A stretch of 64,000 nt of DNA from Cyanoderma ruficeps (lineage: Eukaryota > Chordata > Aves > Passeriformes > Timaliidae). A model generated the notes under the pieces. It searched no databases and was not told the origin of the DNA. It worked only from the letters and a program-made list of their open reading frames with translations. The position numbers were made by a program, and so were the translations under genes. This document shows positions 12,876 through 24,200 of the stretch, piece by piece (the first letter of the stretch is position 1; the number at the start of each line of letters is the position of its first letter). The stretch spans positions 14,038,988 through 14,102,987 of the forward strand of contig VZDJ01000623.1 of assembly GCA_008694505.1 (NCBI GenBank). The letters are read 5' to 3'.

Positions 12876-14317
12876 TGTGGTGGTTTTGTGTTTGTTGAAT
12901 TTTGTTTCTTCATTGGGAGATAGGATTTGGGGAGAAATAGTTGAAATATGTTTAATTTAAAAGTAAACAGATAGTTTATTAATATACAGTAAGGAAAAGA
13001 AAAAATGAAAATTTTAAAACTTTTTTTTTTACAAGTGTTTATTTTTTTACAAACAATATAGAGACAAAACTTGGGACATTTAGTCAGTTTAATTATTTAA
13101 ATATAGTTTGTTAATTTTTTTTTTAGGAGAGGAGTCTTTTGTTTATTATGGAATTCTTTCACTGATAACTTAGAAAAGTTTTTTTGTGGGTTGGAACATT
13201 TACAGAAACAGCTGCCTGGGGAAAACTTGCTTCTATGTGGTTTTTTTTTTAGTAGTAGTTTTTCAAGCAGCTCATGGGTTGTGGAATTTAGGTATTTGGG
13301 GTGTTACTTTTAAAGATAAGCAGCTTCAAGACAAAGGATTTTTTATTTTAAGGAACAGAGATTTTTTTTTTTACCTTTTTTATTGGTGCAGGAGCTTCTT
13401 TTTTTTTTTTGTTTAGGCATTTCATGGGACTATACAGTCTATTACAAACACTTTTGCTCAAAAATTTATGAATTATTTCTTCAAATGCATATTTTTTTAT
13501 GATTTAAAGGACAATTTACTAATAGAGTTTATTTTTATAGCTTAAACAAGAAAGTCCAGCCAGCAGGTAACTCTTTTATTTTTCTTCTAATTCATTTTTT
13601 TTCACTTTTTTTATCTGTCTGTTATGCTAAGTTTTTTCTATGCTTAATCACTTTGTCTGTTCTTACTCTGGGAAGAGTTAGTATTTCAGACGTCCTATTT
13701 CCAGGCAAGAAAGTGTTAAAGCTTGCCAAGGCTTGCGGTGGTCACATGATTTTTGCTGAGCGGCAGCTAGGATTTTTTAAAAGCTGCAGGAATGGGGGAA
13801 AAACTCAAGCAGGCAGGTCTCAAAGCAGCCCAGCTGATGAAAGGCTCTTTGCTTCTACTTTTTGGTCTCATTCAGGGTGGGCCCAGCCCGGAGCGGCTGC
13901 AGACTCCCGGCTCCCCTTCCCCTGCTGGGGAAAGGGCCCAGGCCCACGGCCAGGCCTCGGGCCAGCTCCCCTCATAGGGGGAGCAGCAGGGTGTTTTCCA
14001 GCTGCTGAAAACCGATCCGGGCCGGGATGGGGGCACATCATCCTCTCCCCCGGCCTGGGAGTCACCGGGCCAGGCGGGTTTCTCATGAAAGCCCAGGGCC
14101 CGAGCAGGCTGGGCCGTCCTGGCCCCCTCCAAAGGAGAGAGCCAGGACTGCTTTACTTTTTTTGAAGGCGGAAGGAAGAGAGAGCAATCTCAGGCTTTTT
14201 TCTAACTTTTAAGGCTATGTGACCCAGAGATGTATCCCTGCATGAAATTGGCTATTTTGGTTGTCAGTTTAAAGGAAATCACCAATTGCGCTTCACCATT
14301 TATGCTAAACCAACACA
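12876..14317 (-). mobile_element. long minus-strand solo LTR with GC-rich U3
   Basis: On the plus strand it starts TGTGGTGGTTTTG and ends TAAACCAACACA, so the termini are inverted (TGTGTTGGTTTA against TGTGGTGGTTTT). The minus-strand AATAAA (TTTATT at 12975-12980) lies about 100 bp from the 3' end at 12876. The U3 end, roughly 13850-14160, is strikingly GC-rich and accounts for a spurious 170-codon ORF at 13653-14165. The 3' part resembles the LTR at 54711-56318, for example GAGATAGGATT followed by TTTATTAA. No clear target duplication is visible. The middle (13.0-13.4 kb) is full of long T runs. Confidence 0.65.
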
Positions 14318-15244
14318 TTCTGCTACGAGCACTTTAAAAAAAAAACTTTTTTAAAAGCTCAGGGCATTATTTAGACTCCCCGACTTTTGTAAGTTTTTAC
14401 TGTTTTGACTTGTGTGGAAAAGAAAAAGAAAGCTGAAATTATCTAAGAGTATAGACTCACTGCTGTGCTAAGTTTCAGGTTTCTTCTTTGACAATATTGC
14501 AGGTTACTAATTACAGTTTGTCTGACAGAATAAACTTACCAGGTTAGCAACTGCCTTTCAAAAGAGAGTGGAAAGAACAGAATTTATGTTGAGGTGAAAG
14601 AGATTCTTGTGGAATTTCTAAACAGCCTCTCAACTGCTATGGTAAATGCCTTGTAAATTGCCTAAATTCCCACTGTGTAGTGAGAAGATTCAAAATTAAA
14701 GTGGTGCTTGTTTGAAAAAAACATTTAAATGGAAAAGGCTGAAGATGTTGGAGAGTTAATTCGTGTTTCCTTGGAGATGATTAGGCATTGAATAAGAGTC
14801 TATGATTAAGTAAAATGTAGAAAAATTAAAGTTTTTTTTCATTTTATTTTTGACTACATTATTGTCTTAGTTTAAAAAATGACAATTTTAAAAGTTGCCA
14901 AATTCAAAGGTATGAACATAAAACATTTCCATAGCTGTATCTATATGTGACATCTATATTATGTAAAGATATATGTCTTCACAATTACTCAAATAGGTTA
15001 CATAAATACATAGATGCTGCTAAGACAAGGGGAAATTATATTTTGAAATTTAGATATGGCATAATCTAAAGTATGTGTCATTGGAAACATTTCCTTATTT
15101 AATGATCCCTCCTTGGAGAGTATGCCCTTGAGCAGTAAGGACATATTTATCTCCTTTTTAAAATGAAAGTTAATTTGCCTCATCAACTCCCTTAAAATAA
15201 AGGTCTAAGTATCTGAAGCAATAAACTATTATCAGGCTTATCCC
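14318..15244. other. AT-rich non-coding sequence
   Basis: This is unique-looking sequence with no recognised gene or repeat and only short ORFs. Confidence 0.7.
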
Positions 15245-15250
15245 AGTGAT

Positions 15251-15791
15251 TGTTGTGGTGCATTTGAGATTTACCCAAGTCCTGCATGTTTAGTTCCTCG
15301 TTTTATAATGGTTTGTCCTTATACCCCCATGCTCAAACCCCCCTTGGCTTTTCCCGGTGATGGGTCCTGTCAATCACCCTGTCATTCTGCCCAGAAGCCT
15401 GGAAAATTCTGGTGGAGCTGCACAGTGATTTGGCAAGTTCTCGGGTTCCCCTTCCCTCTGTTATGTATAGATTGTTCTGTTAATTGTCCCCGGTTCTGGG
15501 TCGCTCTCATCTCCCTCTGGGATTGGTTCTAGATCACCCCCTGCCCCTTTACACACCCCTTGTACTTAAGCTGAAACCCAAGGGCAAGGTCTCACTTCGT
15601 ACGTGGGCAGCCCTCTGGGTGAAATAAAACGTGGTTGCTACCCACGTGAGAGTCCTCCTTTCTTCTTCCACACCATTTGCCACGCTTCTGCCTGGCAGAA
15701 GCCCCACCAGATCAGAAAGGTACTAAACAGTACCCTTGAATGCGGACTCGGTGAGTGAGCTAGCCGTAAGCAGCCCCGAACACCCACAGGT
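15251..15791 (+). mobile_element. solo LTR, probable 6-bp TSD (class II type)
   Basis: It starts TGTTGTGGTG. AGTGAT directly precedes it (15245-15250) and recurs at 15792-15797, which suggests a 6-bp target duplication as made by alpha/beta-like (class II) integrases. The 3' terminus is not canonical: CACCCACA ends at 15788 and is followed by GGT before the repeat, so the last bases may be mutated or the TSD may be a coincidence. AATAAA lies at 15623-15628. The 3' end (GAGCTAGCCGTAAGCAGCCCC) resembles those of the LTRs at 26828-27449 and 36384-36844, so the three probably form one family. No internal sequence is left. Confidence 0.75.
15601..15647 (+). promoter_or_regulatory. stem-loop enclosing the LTR poly(A) signal
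   Basis: ACGTGGG (15601-15607) pairs with CCCACGT (15641-15647), and a further T-G pair is possible at the base. The AATAAA at 15623-15628 lies in the loop. A hairpin around the polyadenylation signal is a known feature of the R region in some retroviruses. Here it is read only from base complementarity. Confidence 0.5.
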
Positions 15792-16816
15792 AGTGATGTC
15801 AACTACTGAGCGATGGTCTTAACATTGAAAATGGAATGTGTACCTCAAGATGTGTAAAAAGTGTATATTTTCAAGGATACAGGCTTTACATTTCTGTTCT
15901 GATGTACAAAACGCAATAAATGACGATAGAACATGTTTTGTTCCATTGCCATATTTTTCAGATCTGCATATTTGAGATTAGTATTGGCTGTGATTTACTT
16001 ATCCCAATTTCTGTAAAAATGGGAGAGATATAATCTCTAGATTTTTTTTTCTTTAAAGGTCATTAAAAGCAGAATTCTTTTTGTGTGTTGCTACAATAAT
16101 TAGTCAACACCGTGAAAATTCTCCTTATAACCATTTTGAAAATTATATCAATGATACAGATAACTATTAGAGATCCACTTGTTGATTTCTGTCTGCAGAT
16201 ACTGGTTGTTTGAAAATTATATTAGCTAACACAGAGTAACTCACAGCTTGTGCCTCAGATGCAATAAGCATTCAGCAAGAACTAATGACTAATATGAAGG
16301 AGTAATGTGCAAATGGTCTCACAGTTTCCAAAAATGAGAAGAAAGCAGGAAGGGAACCGTCATGTCATCCTGAGTTATCAGAGGCACCACATTGTCCCTC
16401 AGTATGGCACATCTTCAGAATTTAAACAGTCAATAAATCCACATGGGATCATGTGCTAATGAAGCATGCCAAAGCAATACAAATGTGTAAGCTCAGCAAT
16501 AGGCACTGTTATTGAAATTAACCCAAAAGGTGAAGTAGAAGGATCTTCACAATTACTTTTTAAACCCTGCCCACGTAGTCTCTGACATGGAACAAGAAAA
16601 GCCTGGGACCTGATGCAAATCTGATGGTGCTGGCTAGCAATTACATCCTGGAGCTGGAAAAGAATAAAGAGATAAAACATCTTGCTCGAAGTTATTTTCT
16701 ACCTCAGCTATTTATATCTCCTCAAGGGTTTAATATACTGTGTCTGCAAAACCTCTATTTTGTGCAATATTCCTCTTTCCTTTGTATGTATGTACATAGA
16801 TATAAATGCACACTCA

Positions 16817-16831
16817 AACACACACACACAC
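16817..16831. repeat. (CA)n dinucleotide repeat
   Basis: A short run of about seven CA units inside AT-rich unique DNA. It is a minor microsatellite. Confidence 0.8.
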
Positions 16832-16950
16832 TGGTAAATCTTATTTATTAATCATATCAGAGTTTATTTATTTATTTTTTTAGGCCACTGCTTGTTCTAT
16901 ATATGGGTATTCTGGCACTAATTATAGAACAGATTGTGTTGGGATTTCTA

Positions 16951-16960
16951 NNNNNNNNNN
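16951..16960. other. assembly gap of 10 N
   Basis: Ten consecutive N interrupt otherwise normal sequence. Such a round-number run usually stands for a gap of unknown or small size. Other single N occur at 7264, 38661 and 50719, two of them next to homopolymers. Confidence 0.97.
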
Positions 16961-17741
16961 TACAGGACTGCACTATGGCAATACAGATTAAGCAATTAAC
17001 CTTGATGTCACTGTAATTATTAAGATACTTTAGCAAAATGAACTAATTTCCCCACAGGATGTTCTGTTGAAATCAACTTCCACTCTTTTTAAGATGCCAA
17101 AATAGAAAATGTTAATGGAAAACTAAGTTTGCAATTTTTGTAAAGTGCTGGGCCTTTTCAGTGGTCATCTTTTAGTGTTTCACACAAGAACTCACCCCAA
17201 GCTCACAAATATATACTTTCATAGTAGATAAATAAAAATATATGCAATAATATTCTATGGAGGTCATTGAAAAAATAGGAGAAAAAAGCAACAGATAACA
17301 CCGCTTCTCTTAGTGCCTTTACCATGCAACTTCTAACCCTAAAATTTTAAAATATACAGCAAAAAGAAACTGGCTTGTATTTACATTCTGTATGCTATTC
17401 AGCTAATAAAACTGCTTGCATCTAAAATAAAAACATTATATACTAAAATGTACTATATTGGAAACACAATAATATGAAATATTTTGTCTTCCTATTTACA
17501 TATATATATATACTCAAATTTTAAATTACTCATAGTTACCTTAGAACTTCAATTTATTAAAATTAAATTTATCCAAAATGCATTTTAGTTTTAACTGGCT
17601 CAAATATGAAGTAAATATTAATCTAAAAAAGATTTTTAAAAATCTCATTATTGTGGTGTTTCATATGTATAGAACAATATTTGTCCTGCAGAATTGGTTT
17701 GTAAAACACAAACATTTTCTTGAGTCAACAACTACATAGCA

Positions 17742-17759
17742 ATCATTACATGTAATGAT
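17742..17759. repeat. perfect 18-bp palindrome
   Basis: ATCATTACA is followed directly by its reverse complement TGTAATGAT with no spacer. It is AT-rich and may be chance in this composition. Confidence 0.85.
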
Positions 17760-19679
17760 ATTAAGACTAATTGCAAAAGCAAAATAAAAGGGGAAAAAAA
17801 GCACTCGAAAAAAATATAGGCAAGAAGCAGACATTATTTTACAGTATTATTTAAATTATTTTTTAGAAAATTTTCTGGGGTTTAATACCTTTTTTGAGTA
17901 TAAATTTGAATGTATTTCAATGAATGTTTAAAATTCTGAATAAAAACTTGGTAAATGAAAGAAATACACATTCAGAATAATTATTTTCATAAAATTAATT
18001 GTATGTATATTACAATAAAGTGCCAACATTACTAAGATGTTTCATTTACCTGCCTATGTAGGAATAAAAACACAGAAGAAAAATGGTGAACATGAAGACA
18101 GAAAAATCTTAATTTTTTTCAGATTAGGTAAAACCCCATAGTTAGCCTTTTTTATAATTCTTCTAGTGCAGTACATTTGCATAGTACTGATGGCTGTTCA
18201 AGCAGCTACTTCAATTATAAATTGAACTGAAGCTATTATCAGTTACATTGGTAATTCTTCAAATAATGTCTTTTTTCAAAAGAAGGAGCAGTCCTTGAAA
18301 TTCTGCATTCTCTGTTATAGTAGAACCATTTTCTTCTTTTTCTTCAGATCTTGGTGAAGTTGAAGGGAAAATATTTAGAAAATACGTAGGCTTTGTCAGG
18401 CTGCTCTTTCCTGACTTGTAGGTTTTCTGAGATTTGTTTTTAGTTTTGAGAACAGTGGACCATTTACAGACTTAAGTAGACAGAGATGTAGCTGCATGGG
18501 AGCCATTTATGCAGGGCGTGTAATGAAATTAATAGCAAAAATGAGAAATTCTTAACTAATCCGTTTAGGATACTGAAGAAATTACAGTGGTCTAAAAAGA
18601 AAGGGAAATTTAATCTGCAAACTTCTCTTTCTACAACAACCGCTGTTTTGATTGAGAACAATAGGACTGCCCTAACTACCATATGTCAAGAAGGGCCTGT
18701 ACCTGATTGCTCTCAGCAAAGGGCAAGCTCATTTCTCGCTTGCTCTGTCCTACAGGAGTCATTGCTAAAAGCAGCACTTTCAGTAACATATTCCCAAGAG
18801 ATGCCAGCACAACACAACAATCCACTGCTGGCTATTTGTGGCCATTTGTGTTAATGATTTGCTCTAAATTATTTTCTCCAGTAACATGCTTTTTCGCTTT
18901 CCTCTCCTCTGATTTGCAGATATTTATATTACTGAAAACCTTGTCTATCTTTAATATGTTAAAAGTTTCAGTGTATTTTAAGGTGCTTGTAATATCCCAA
19001 AGAAAATATTCCATAAAGCATTTAATTGCGAAAATTTTTGGTTAGTAGTCCTGTTAATGAGCTGGATATTACTCACTTGGAATACTTAAGTAAGTGCTTT
19101 GAAGGTATTCCAACTATGAGGTGACAGATGCCTTCCAGACAAGTACCACAAATACACAAATTATATGGAGAAATAGGAAAATTACAAAGAAGTTAAATGA
19201 GTTACTGGGATGCCTGCAAGAGCCAAATGAAAAAAAAAAAAAAAAAAGAATGTACAGAATTGTTCTGAGGTGAGTTATAGAGTATTGAATAAATATTGTT
19301 ATTTAATATTTCATTTGTTTCATCTTTTTGTTGTTGTTTGTTCAGGGATTTTTAGGTCAGGTTTTTAATAAGTATAATAGATACATTTACAAACAAAGGT
19401 AATTTTTCTTCTCATTGACTGCTATAAGGAATAATATTATTATGATATTACACATTAATCATGACATTTACCTACTGAAAATATTTCTAAAAGTGTGCAT
19501 TTCCATTTCTGTAATGTGTGGCTATATGATTCTCTAATATACAGGACAGGAAGACCATAAGAACCTTATGCCTTCTCATCGCAGAGTCCAAAACACGAGC
19601 CTTAGGTCTCCTTTCTCTTTTACTGGGATGTTTCCCCCCATTTGTTCTTTTCTCTTTCTTGTAGCTGTCGAAGATCCTT

Positions 19680-20640
19680 GTTCTGCTGGCTCTTGCCGAC
19701 TATTCAGGTGAGCAAGGGGTGTTCACAGGGCCCTTTTCAGGCCAGCCACTGAAACACCCCAGGGGAGCTGGAGCAAGAGCAGCAGCAGGTGAGCAGAGGT
19801 GCGGTGCGCAGTTTGCGCGGCCAGGGCGCGCAGGAAGGGCACAGCCACCCTCCCAGCTCCTGGGGCACTGTGTATTAGGTGGGTGTGGTGTTTTGGCCTG
19901 GAGCTTTTTGGTTTGGTTTTGTTGGGTTTTTTTCCTCCCAACTTGACTAGACCCAGGAACGATTTGGAAAGCGTCAAAAGCCGTTGCTGCGGCTGCCATC
20001 AGGAGTGTGCCAACCCCGACAGAACCCGCCGGGCACGCCGCTGTTCGGGCCACTGGTGCAGGTGGTGTCCGAACCTGCTGGTAGCACCGGGGCACTGCAG
20101 TGTGGGAACCACTAAAATTAAAAAGGATTTTTAGGAGTTGAAAAAGCAGGCCTCAAACAGAAAAAGCTGGAAACTCAGAATCTGCTGAAAAGGTTTGAAA
20201 CTAGAAAAGATACAGTAGTATAGCAAACAAGGACATCGGAAACAAAAGCTGACTTGGTTTGAATAAGTCTTGACACTGCAGAAAATATATGCCTGACAAG
20301 ATGGCAGAAAGTCTTAAGCTTAATAATTGTGTATTGTTAATAGAAAAAACATACAAATGAAGAAGATTGTTCAAAGCAGGTGTACGTGTGCTATAATTGG
20401 TTAGACCAATTGTCTGTAAGCTTTAACAATATGTTATTGGCTGTAAAACTTTTAAGATGCTTTGTAATAAAGAAATTTGGGGCTGCTGCTGGCAGACTGT
20501 GACCTGCTGCCATCCTTTAGCTATGCAAAATCCTGTAATGAGATTGATGCTTCATTAAAGATTGAGAAGAGTTACCCCAGCAGCCCCGTCCTGTTCCTGC
20601 CTGTGCTGACACACTGCAGGAAAGTCACCTGCATACAATG
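19680..20640 (+). mobile_element. GC-rich LTR-like block, boundaries uncertain
   Basis: CpG-rich DNA (about 19690-20110) passes into a segment with a CCAAT-like palindrome (ATTGGTTAGACCAAT near 20396), AATAAA near 20466 and a second signal ATTAAAG near 20554. It then continues into C-rich U5-like sequence. The order of promoter and polyadenylation elements on the plus strand fits an LTR. I could not identify terminal inverted ends or a target duplication, and two elements may be joined. The short ORFs of 108-131 codons here look like compositional by-products. Confidence 0.4.
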
Positions 20641-20815
20641 TGAGCAGGTGAGAGATCTGCTCTGTCTAGGGGCACAGCTTAAGGAAGGAGTGGAAAGGCT
20701 AAGGAGTATGAGGGAGTGTGAAAGACAAACAGGCTGGTGGAGTTACACTCTTCCAATCCTGAGGGAAGCTCAGCAGAAGTCAGCGGAGTTCTGCCTGCCT
20801 TAGTAGTATGCTTTC
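20640..20815 (+). other. short coding-like remnant, origin unknown
   Basis: The plus-strand frame from about 20477 reads through GVERLRSMRECERQTGWW and similar charged, helical-looking sequence. This resembles coiled-coil segments that occur near bird retroelement first ORFs, though I cannot place it. It directly precedes a CR1 3' end but is not contiguous with the usual CR1 order, so an internal deletion or two independent insertions are possible. Confidence 0.25.
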
Positions 20816-20827
20816 TACATAGTAGAT

Positions 20828-21201
20828 GGGGGTTGTTCAGCCTGGAGGAAAAAAGGCTCAGGGGAGACCTTATCCCTATCAACAGCTACCTGAAAGGAGG
20901 CTGTAACCAGGTGAGAGCCAGTCTCTACTTCCAGGCAATTCTCTATAGGACAAGAGTACACAAGCTGTGCCAGGGGATGTTTAGGTTTGACATTAGGAGG
21001 AATTAGGAGGAATCACAGAAAGGGTGATTCAGCATTGGAATGTGCTTCCAAGGGAGATGGTGAAGTCATAGTTCCTGGAGGTATTTAGGAAAAGACTGGC
21101 TGTGGCACTCGGAGCCCTGGTCTAGTTGATGAGGTGGTGTTAGGTCACAGGTTGGACTTTATGACCTTGAAGATCTTTTCCAATCTAGCTAATTCTGTGA
21201 T
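20828..21201 (+). mobile_element. CR1 LINE 3' end, 5'-truncated
   Basis: The frame GLFSLEEKRLRGDLI, then YLKGG and LCQGMFRFDIRRN matches the conserved C-terminal end of the CR1 second ORF. It is followed by the CR1 3' untranslated pattern (TTGGACTTTATGACCTTGAAG) and a tail ending ATTCTGTGAT. CR1 is a non-LTR retrotransposon that copies itself by target-primed reverse transcription, and most genomic copies are cut short at the 5' end, as here. A duplication of GAATTAGGAG at about 20999-21015 interrupts the frame. The element is dead. Confidence 0.9.
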
Positions 21202-24200
21202 TTTTTTTTTTTTGTCTCTTTGTCGAAGGTCTTTGAGTTTTCTTTCCCTCATGTACTGACATTACAATATAGTTTTTCTTTTAAATAATCAATTGCCTAA
21301 TTCACAAATGGCTGCCCAACAGTGGATGGACAATTTGTTTCACTGGTTTCAGCCACTCAGGGCTGAAAATGCTGTCACCTTGTTTTCTTTATTGAGCAAT
21401 TTGAATTTCTATTTAGATTCAGTGAAGTCGTAACAGGGCTTCACAAATATGCATATTCAATACAGCTTTTTCCTCTCTTAAGTGTTTCCATAGCCAAAAC
21501 GTTTCTGACATTTATACAATATTCTTTTATTTTTATATGGGCAACGCAATCAATGGATTACAATGGGGAAAGAATAATTTCTCTGAAATTCTCTGAATCA
21601 AAGCTGTTGAAGAATCAGGCTTTTGGGAAGTAAATATTCATAACGCAAAATTAGACACATGAAACTGTAAAGGAAGATGGCATCATATTGTCTGTGTCAG
21701 GAAAATGAAAGACTATTAATTTTTTTAAGCTGAAATTTTTTAAGCTAAAAATAATTATTTACTCAATTCAGATCTAATAGCAATTGAAGCAAAATCCAGA
21801 AATCTACACTTTGTAATTTTACATATTTATTTAGTGATTGTAGGTACTTCCTTAAGAAACCTACAAATCAGATTACAGATTCTCCTAAAAAATCATTATT
21901 TTGTGATTTCTAGCAGTGTTTCTATGAATACCACTGCACTGACTTCTTCATAAATGAAACTTTGATAAAAGGATTTTGAATAAACACTTAATGCAAGAAA
22001 GAAAAATGCAAATAAATTATCTCTGGTTCATGAGTATGTAAAATGCAGACATGTGGATGCTAATCAAATATTTTGAAGAAGCTAGTTACAGACAATATAA
22101 GAAAAAAAAAATATCAATTTATATCTTGCGTATGCTTATGCTTTCTGAAACCTTTTGGAATACATAGGCCTGCCAAGAAAATTCCACCTACAGTCTGATG
22201 TAAATTAAATCCTTTAGTGAAATTAAGACTTAAACAACCATAGAACTGGCAGGCTTAATAAAACCCATCAGCTTGGTTTTTATTACTTTCAAACTTCTCT
22301 AAGTTATCTTTTTTTCTTAAGAAGTAAAGCAGATTCAAAACTGTTATTCTAAACCAAATGCAATTGAATAGAATCTCCAGAATACTTATTTGCGAAGCCT
22401 TTCATGAAAACAAGAAGCAAGGTAAAGGAAAGAAACAAAAAAAATTCCAAAATTTTAAAATAAAAGATTCAAGTAAAATAAGAATTGACTGTTATTTTTT
22501 AAAAAAAAAGGCTGCAGGAGGTTCTAAGTCATACAACTGCATTAGGGAAAAGAAGAGAAACCGTATGGTACTAAACTGTTTGAAAAAGGTAAAAGGAAAA
22601 AACTTTCATAATATTTTCTTTTTCAAGAAAATATAGTATAAAATACTAAATAAAAGTATAAAAGATATAATACTTATAAAAGATAAAATACTAAATAAAA
22701 GTATACTTTTCAAGTATGAAATACTAAATGAAAGAGAAATTACCTTGCTTGACCTAATTTTAATCTGTAATTCTTTAAGGCATACATACTGACAATTGAA
22801 ACAGGAGGAAATGCTGTTGTAATACAATCACCACCACAAACTGTCATTATTATTTTCTCAACTTTGATGTTATCTTCATAAATTTTAAGATGTCATATGT
22901 CAGCTTTGCTGGATGAGATCAGCTTCTTAGATCAGAGAAAAAGAGTTTTTGAGATGATGTAGAAGTTACTAAAATCTGTGTAGAAATGTGAGTTATCTAA
23001 GATTAACTACCAGCACTGCAGCAATGCTTGTATTTTTCTGTAGTTTATAATGTTGCATGAGAATAAAACCTCACAAAGTATATTTTGAAGTCTTGGGGAT
23101 ATATATATATGATATGTACAAATAAGTATTGTTTTATGCAATAGTCATTACAACCCAGCCTTTTCTAGGATATTGACAGTTTGAGGTTGTTGGTTTGGGT
23201 GAGGTGTTTTTTGATGAGGTCGTTTATTTTGATTTTGAGCATAGAAGGTCACAGAAGAAAGCTGGTTCTCTTTGTTTTTTGCTTTTACCTACATGTCATT
23301 TCCCTGTAATAAAGAAAACAGCTAAAAGGGGGTTGCCTTTATGAGAAGTAATTCCACTCTATAGATTAATAAAGACTACACCAGCATTTATAGAAGACCA
23401 AAAGCTTAAAAAATTATTTTTTCACATTGTTCATTTACAAGGGTATCTACCACACTGAAACATTCAACTGCCAAGAATATGTCACCTAAAGTAGGATGCA
23501 AAAGAAAATACTGATTTTTAATGTAAACACACGGTACTGTAGTGGCATTAACAAGTTCTTCATTTTGTTTATGTGTTGCTGGCAAGTGTAGAGAATGCTG
23601 TCTAGCCTAGACATGAGTTGATGTAATCTTTTCTTACTGAGGAACCATCACTAGTAAGACTGCCTGACATGTTGTAGCAAGATGTTCACTAGAGTAATGT
23701 GAACGTACTAATGACATGGCTTTCCTCAGCCTACTATATATCACTAATTTTCTCCAAGTCAATTGAAATCTGACTGTTGGTCATAAAAATTGAAACTTGT
23801 GTCATGAGAATTTGTTTTTGATAGGTTTCCTGTGAAGATGTATTTTCTGGTTCAAATCCCTAAACCTACTTATTACCTCTTCACTCTCTCATTAGCAGAT
23901 AGCTGCAGAAGTACTATACTTTTCGATCATTTCTCAATTAATTTGCATGATACCACAGGGTTTTCTGAACTTTTCATTTAACATCTGACTTTATCAGTAG
24001 CATTACTAGTAATTTTTGAAGATCCTTTTCTCTCTTATGATATCTCACCAACAGTATTTCAACATCATGAAAAAGTAGAAAATTAGAAATTGTTGCCTCA
24101 AATCCCATTTGATACCTGCAGGGATTCTGTAGTGGAAAATTGAAAGGGATCCTTAACATGAGGCAGAACACTAGAACTTAATTATACCCTACAAGGTTCA

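Larger units (their letters stand above)
15798..19559. other. AT-rich non-coding sequence with an assembly gap
   Basis: No gene or dispersed repeat is recognised. Contents are a dinucleotide repeat at 16817, the 10-N gap at 16951, an 18-bp palindrome at 17742, a short TA run near 17501, and an 18-base A run at 19230-19247. The A run could be the tail of a decayed retroposed copy, but no parent sequence is recognisable upstream. Confidence 0.65.

Noticed and set aside
13653..14165. 170-codon plus-strand ORF, the longest in the window
   Set aside because: It lies wholly in the GC-rich end of a minus-strand LTR. High GC lowers stop-codon frequency, overlapping ORFs appear in several frames on both strands, and there is no domain.
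12871..14322. TSD for the LTR at 12876 (TTCAC left, TTCTG right)
   Set aside because: Only three of five bases match, which is not enough to call a duplication.
19080..19247. A18 run as the tail of a processed pseudogene or SINE
   Set aside because: The upstream 150 bp show no recognisable gene or tRNA-like head and no flanking duplication could be read.
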